Part shown: positions 5,400 through 6,040 of the stretch, one piece after another
Numbering within the stretch: position 1 is the stretch's first letter
How the letters are laid out: every line of letters begins with the position of its first letter
Origin: CAZWXH01 sp964637725
GTDB lineage: Bacteria; Bacillota_I; Bacilli_A; Erysipelotrichales; Coprobacillaceae
Assembly (NCBI GenBank): GCA_964637725.1
Contig: CAZWXH010000111.1
Coordinates: forward strand, 1 to 6,040
Length of the DNA: 6,040 nucleotides
Reading direction: 5' to 3'
Made by a program: the position numbers and the translations under genes
Notes under the pieces: generated by a model
Database searches by the model: none
Told to the model about the DNA's origin: nothing
Seen by the model: only the letters and a program-made list of their open reading frames with translations

Positions 5400-5982
5400 A
5401 ATAAAGTACAGCCCAATGATTGTTTCTTGGGTTTTGTTGATAGGATATTTAATCATGTTTTCTATCGGAATGCTTGATTTGGTAGATAAGAGCAGTTATC
5501 AATTCTTATCTACTTACATAAATGATAAGACTACAAGTCTTGTTATTGGAATTACATTCCTTGGATCATGGATATCAGTTGTAACAATTTGCATCATATG
5601 CATGATAATTCATCTTAAAAAAGGGTTGGTAATCAGTGTTAATGTAGCAATTGTATGGCTTATGAATGACATTATAAAAAACATAGTTGCTAGAGCAAGA
5701 CCATCAGTTTCCCACCTTGTTGTGGAAACAACATATAGCTTTCCTAGTGCTCATGCTATGGTCTCACTTGCCTTATTTGGCTTTATAGCCTATTTTCTGT
5801 GGAATAAGTATAAGCCATTATCGATTATGATCATTTGTATTCCATTACTTATTGGATTAACAAGAATTTATCTAGGTGTTCATTATACAAGTGATGTAAT
5901 TGCCGGATTCTTATTTTCTTTAACTTATTTATGTACAGTCATACCAATTCTAAAATATCATAAAATACTTCCTAGTTCATAA
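5389..5982 (+). CDS. PAP2-family lipid phosphatase (PgpB/BcrC-like, possible undecaprenyl-pyrophosphate phosphatase)
   Basis: This 197-residue membrane protein has the complete canonical PAP2 active site. Motif 1 is K97 to R104-P105 (K-x6-RP), motif 2 is PSAH (119-122), and motif 3 is TR at 158-159, H165 and D169 (Thr replaces the usual Ser). About six hydrophobic segments frame these motifs (roughly 11-30, 51-75, 80-96, 124-138, 144-162, 170-190). Members dephosphorylate phosphatidic acid, phosphatidylglycerophosphate or undecaprenyl pyrophosphate on the outer face of the membrane; motifs alone do not separate these. The start is GTG 5389, overlapping cysE by 11 nt, with GGAG (5373-5376) somewhat far upstream; coupling to cysE translation is likely. 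ATG 5416 (residue 10) is a possible alternative, losing nine polar residues, but has no clear ribosome site. It is a different branch from the PAP2 protein in the glf operon. Confidence 0.88.
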   Translation: MNYKIKYSPMIVSWVLLIGYLIMFSIGMLDLVDKSSYQFLSTYINDKTTSLVIGITFLGSWISVVTICIICMIIHLKKGLVISVNVAIVWLMNDIIKNIVARARPSVSHLVVETTYSFPSAHAMVSLALFGFIAYFLWNKYKPLSIMIICIPLLIGLTRIYLGVHYTSDVIAGFLFSLTYLCTVIPILKYHKILPSS

Positions 5983-6040
5983 TATAGGTAATCCAAAATA
6001 ACTAGTGGTTACAGAATAATTGAATTTAAAACAACTCGGG

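Noticed and set aside
5156..5416. Minus-strand open frame of 86 codons opposite cysE
   Set aside because: Its Pro/Thr-rich translation is the complement of Gly/Val-rich hexapeptide repeats, a typical shadow.
5983..6040. Tail after the last gene, with a weak inverted repeat gtaa(t)cc 5988-5994 and ggttac 6007-6012
   Set aside because: The stem is six base pairs with a bulge and has no T-run. Nothing else can be supported in these 58 bases on either strand.

Overview
The window reads as chromosomal DNA of a low-GC Gram-positive bacterium. Coding is AT-rich with A/T-ending codons, ribosome sites are strong purine-rich ones (AGGAGG, AGAAAGGA, GGGGTGAG), and T-tracted hairpin terminators separate the units. 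The mix of an Rpn-type nuclease/transposase tail, a Glf gene and a short-form CysE would fit a gut anaerobe of the Erysipelotrichia/Coprobacillaceae type. That placement is an inference from gene style and is not proven by any marker here.

Every gene I can support lies on the + strand. (1) Positions 2-310 are the 3' end of a gene cut by the window edge. Its charged, 12-bp-periodic repeat tract and helical tail resemble the C-terminus of Rpn/PD-(D/E)XK nuclease-transposase proteins. A perfect 10-bp terminator stem includes its stop codon. (2) Positions 311-478 are a regulatory gap. It holds two sigma-A-like promoters with a bulged, U-tracted hairpin between them. (3) Positions 479-3286 are a tight three-gene operon: UDP-galactopyranose mutase (glf), a family 2 glycosyltransferase, and a PAP2-superfamily membrane protein of the AUR1-like type. 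It ends in a long stem terminator. (4) Positions 3369-4793 are a MATE-family efflux protein with its own promoter. (5) Positions 4863-5982 are a serine O-acetyltransferase (cysE) overlapping by 11 nt a second, canonical PAP2 lipid-phosphate phosphatase.

The first operon is the most coherent system. Glf would supply UDP-galactofuranose, the cytosolic GT2 is a natural user of that or another nucleotide sugar, and the translationally coupled PAP2 protein could act on a lipid-linked intermediate at the membrane. The likely product is a surface glycan or glycolipid, possibly containing galactofuranose; neither acceptor nor product can be read from sequence. The rest (MATE pump, cysE, second PAP2) looks like ordinary accessory or housekeeping content. 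I see no CRISPR array, rRNA, tRNA or complete insertion sequence, and no strong evidence of a wholly new system. The best leads are the hairpin between the two glf promoters and the glf-GT2-PAP2 trio.
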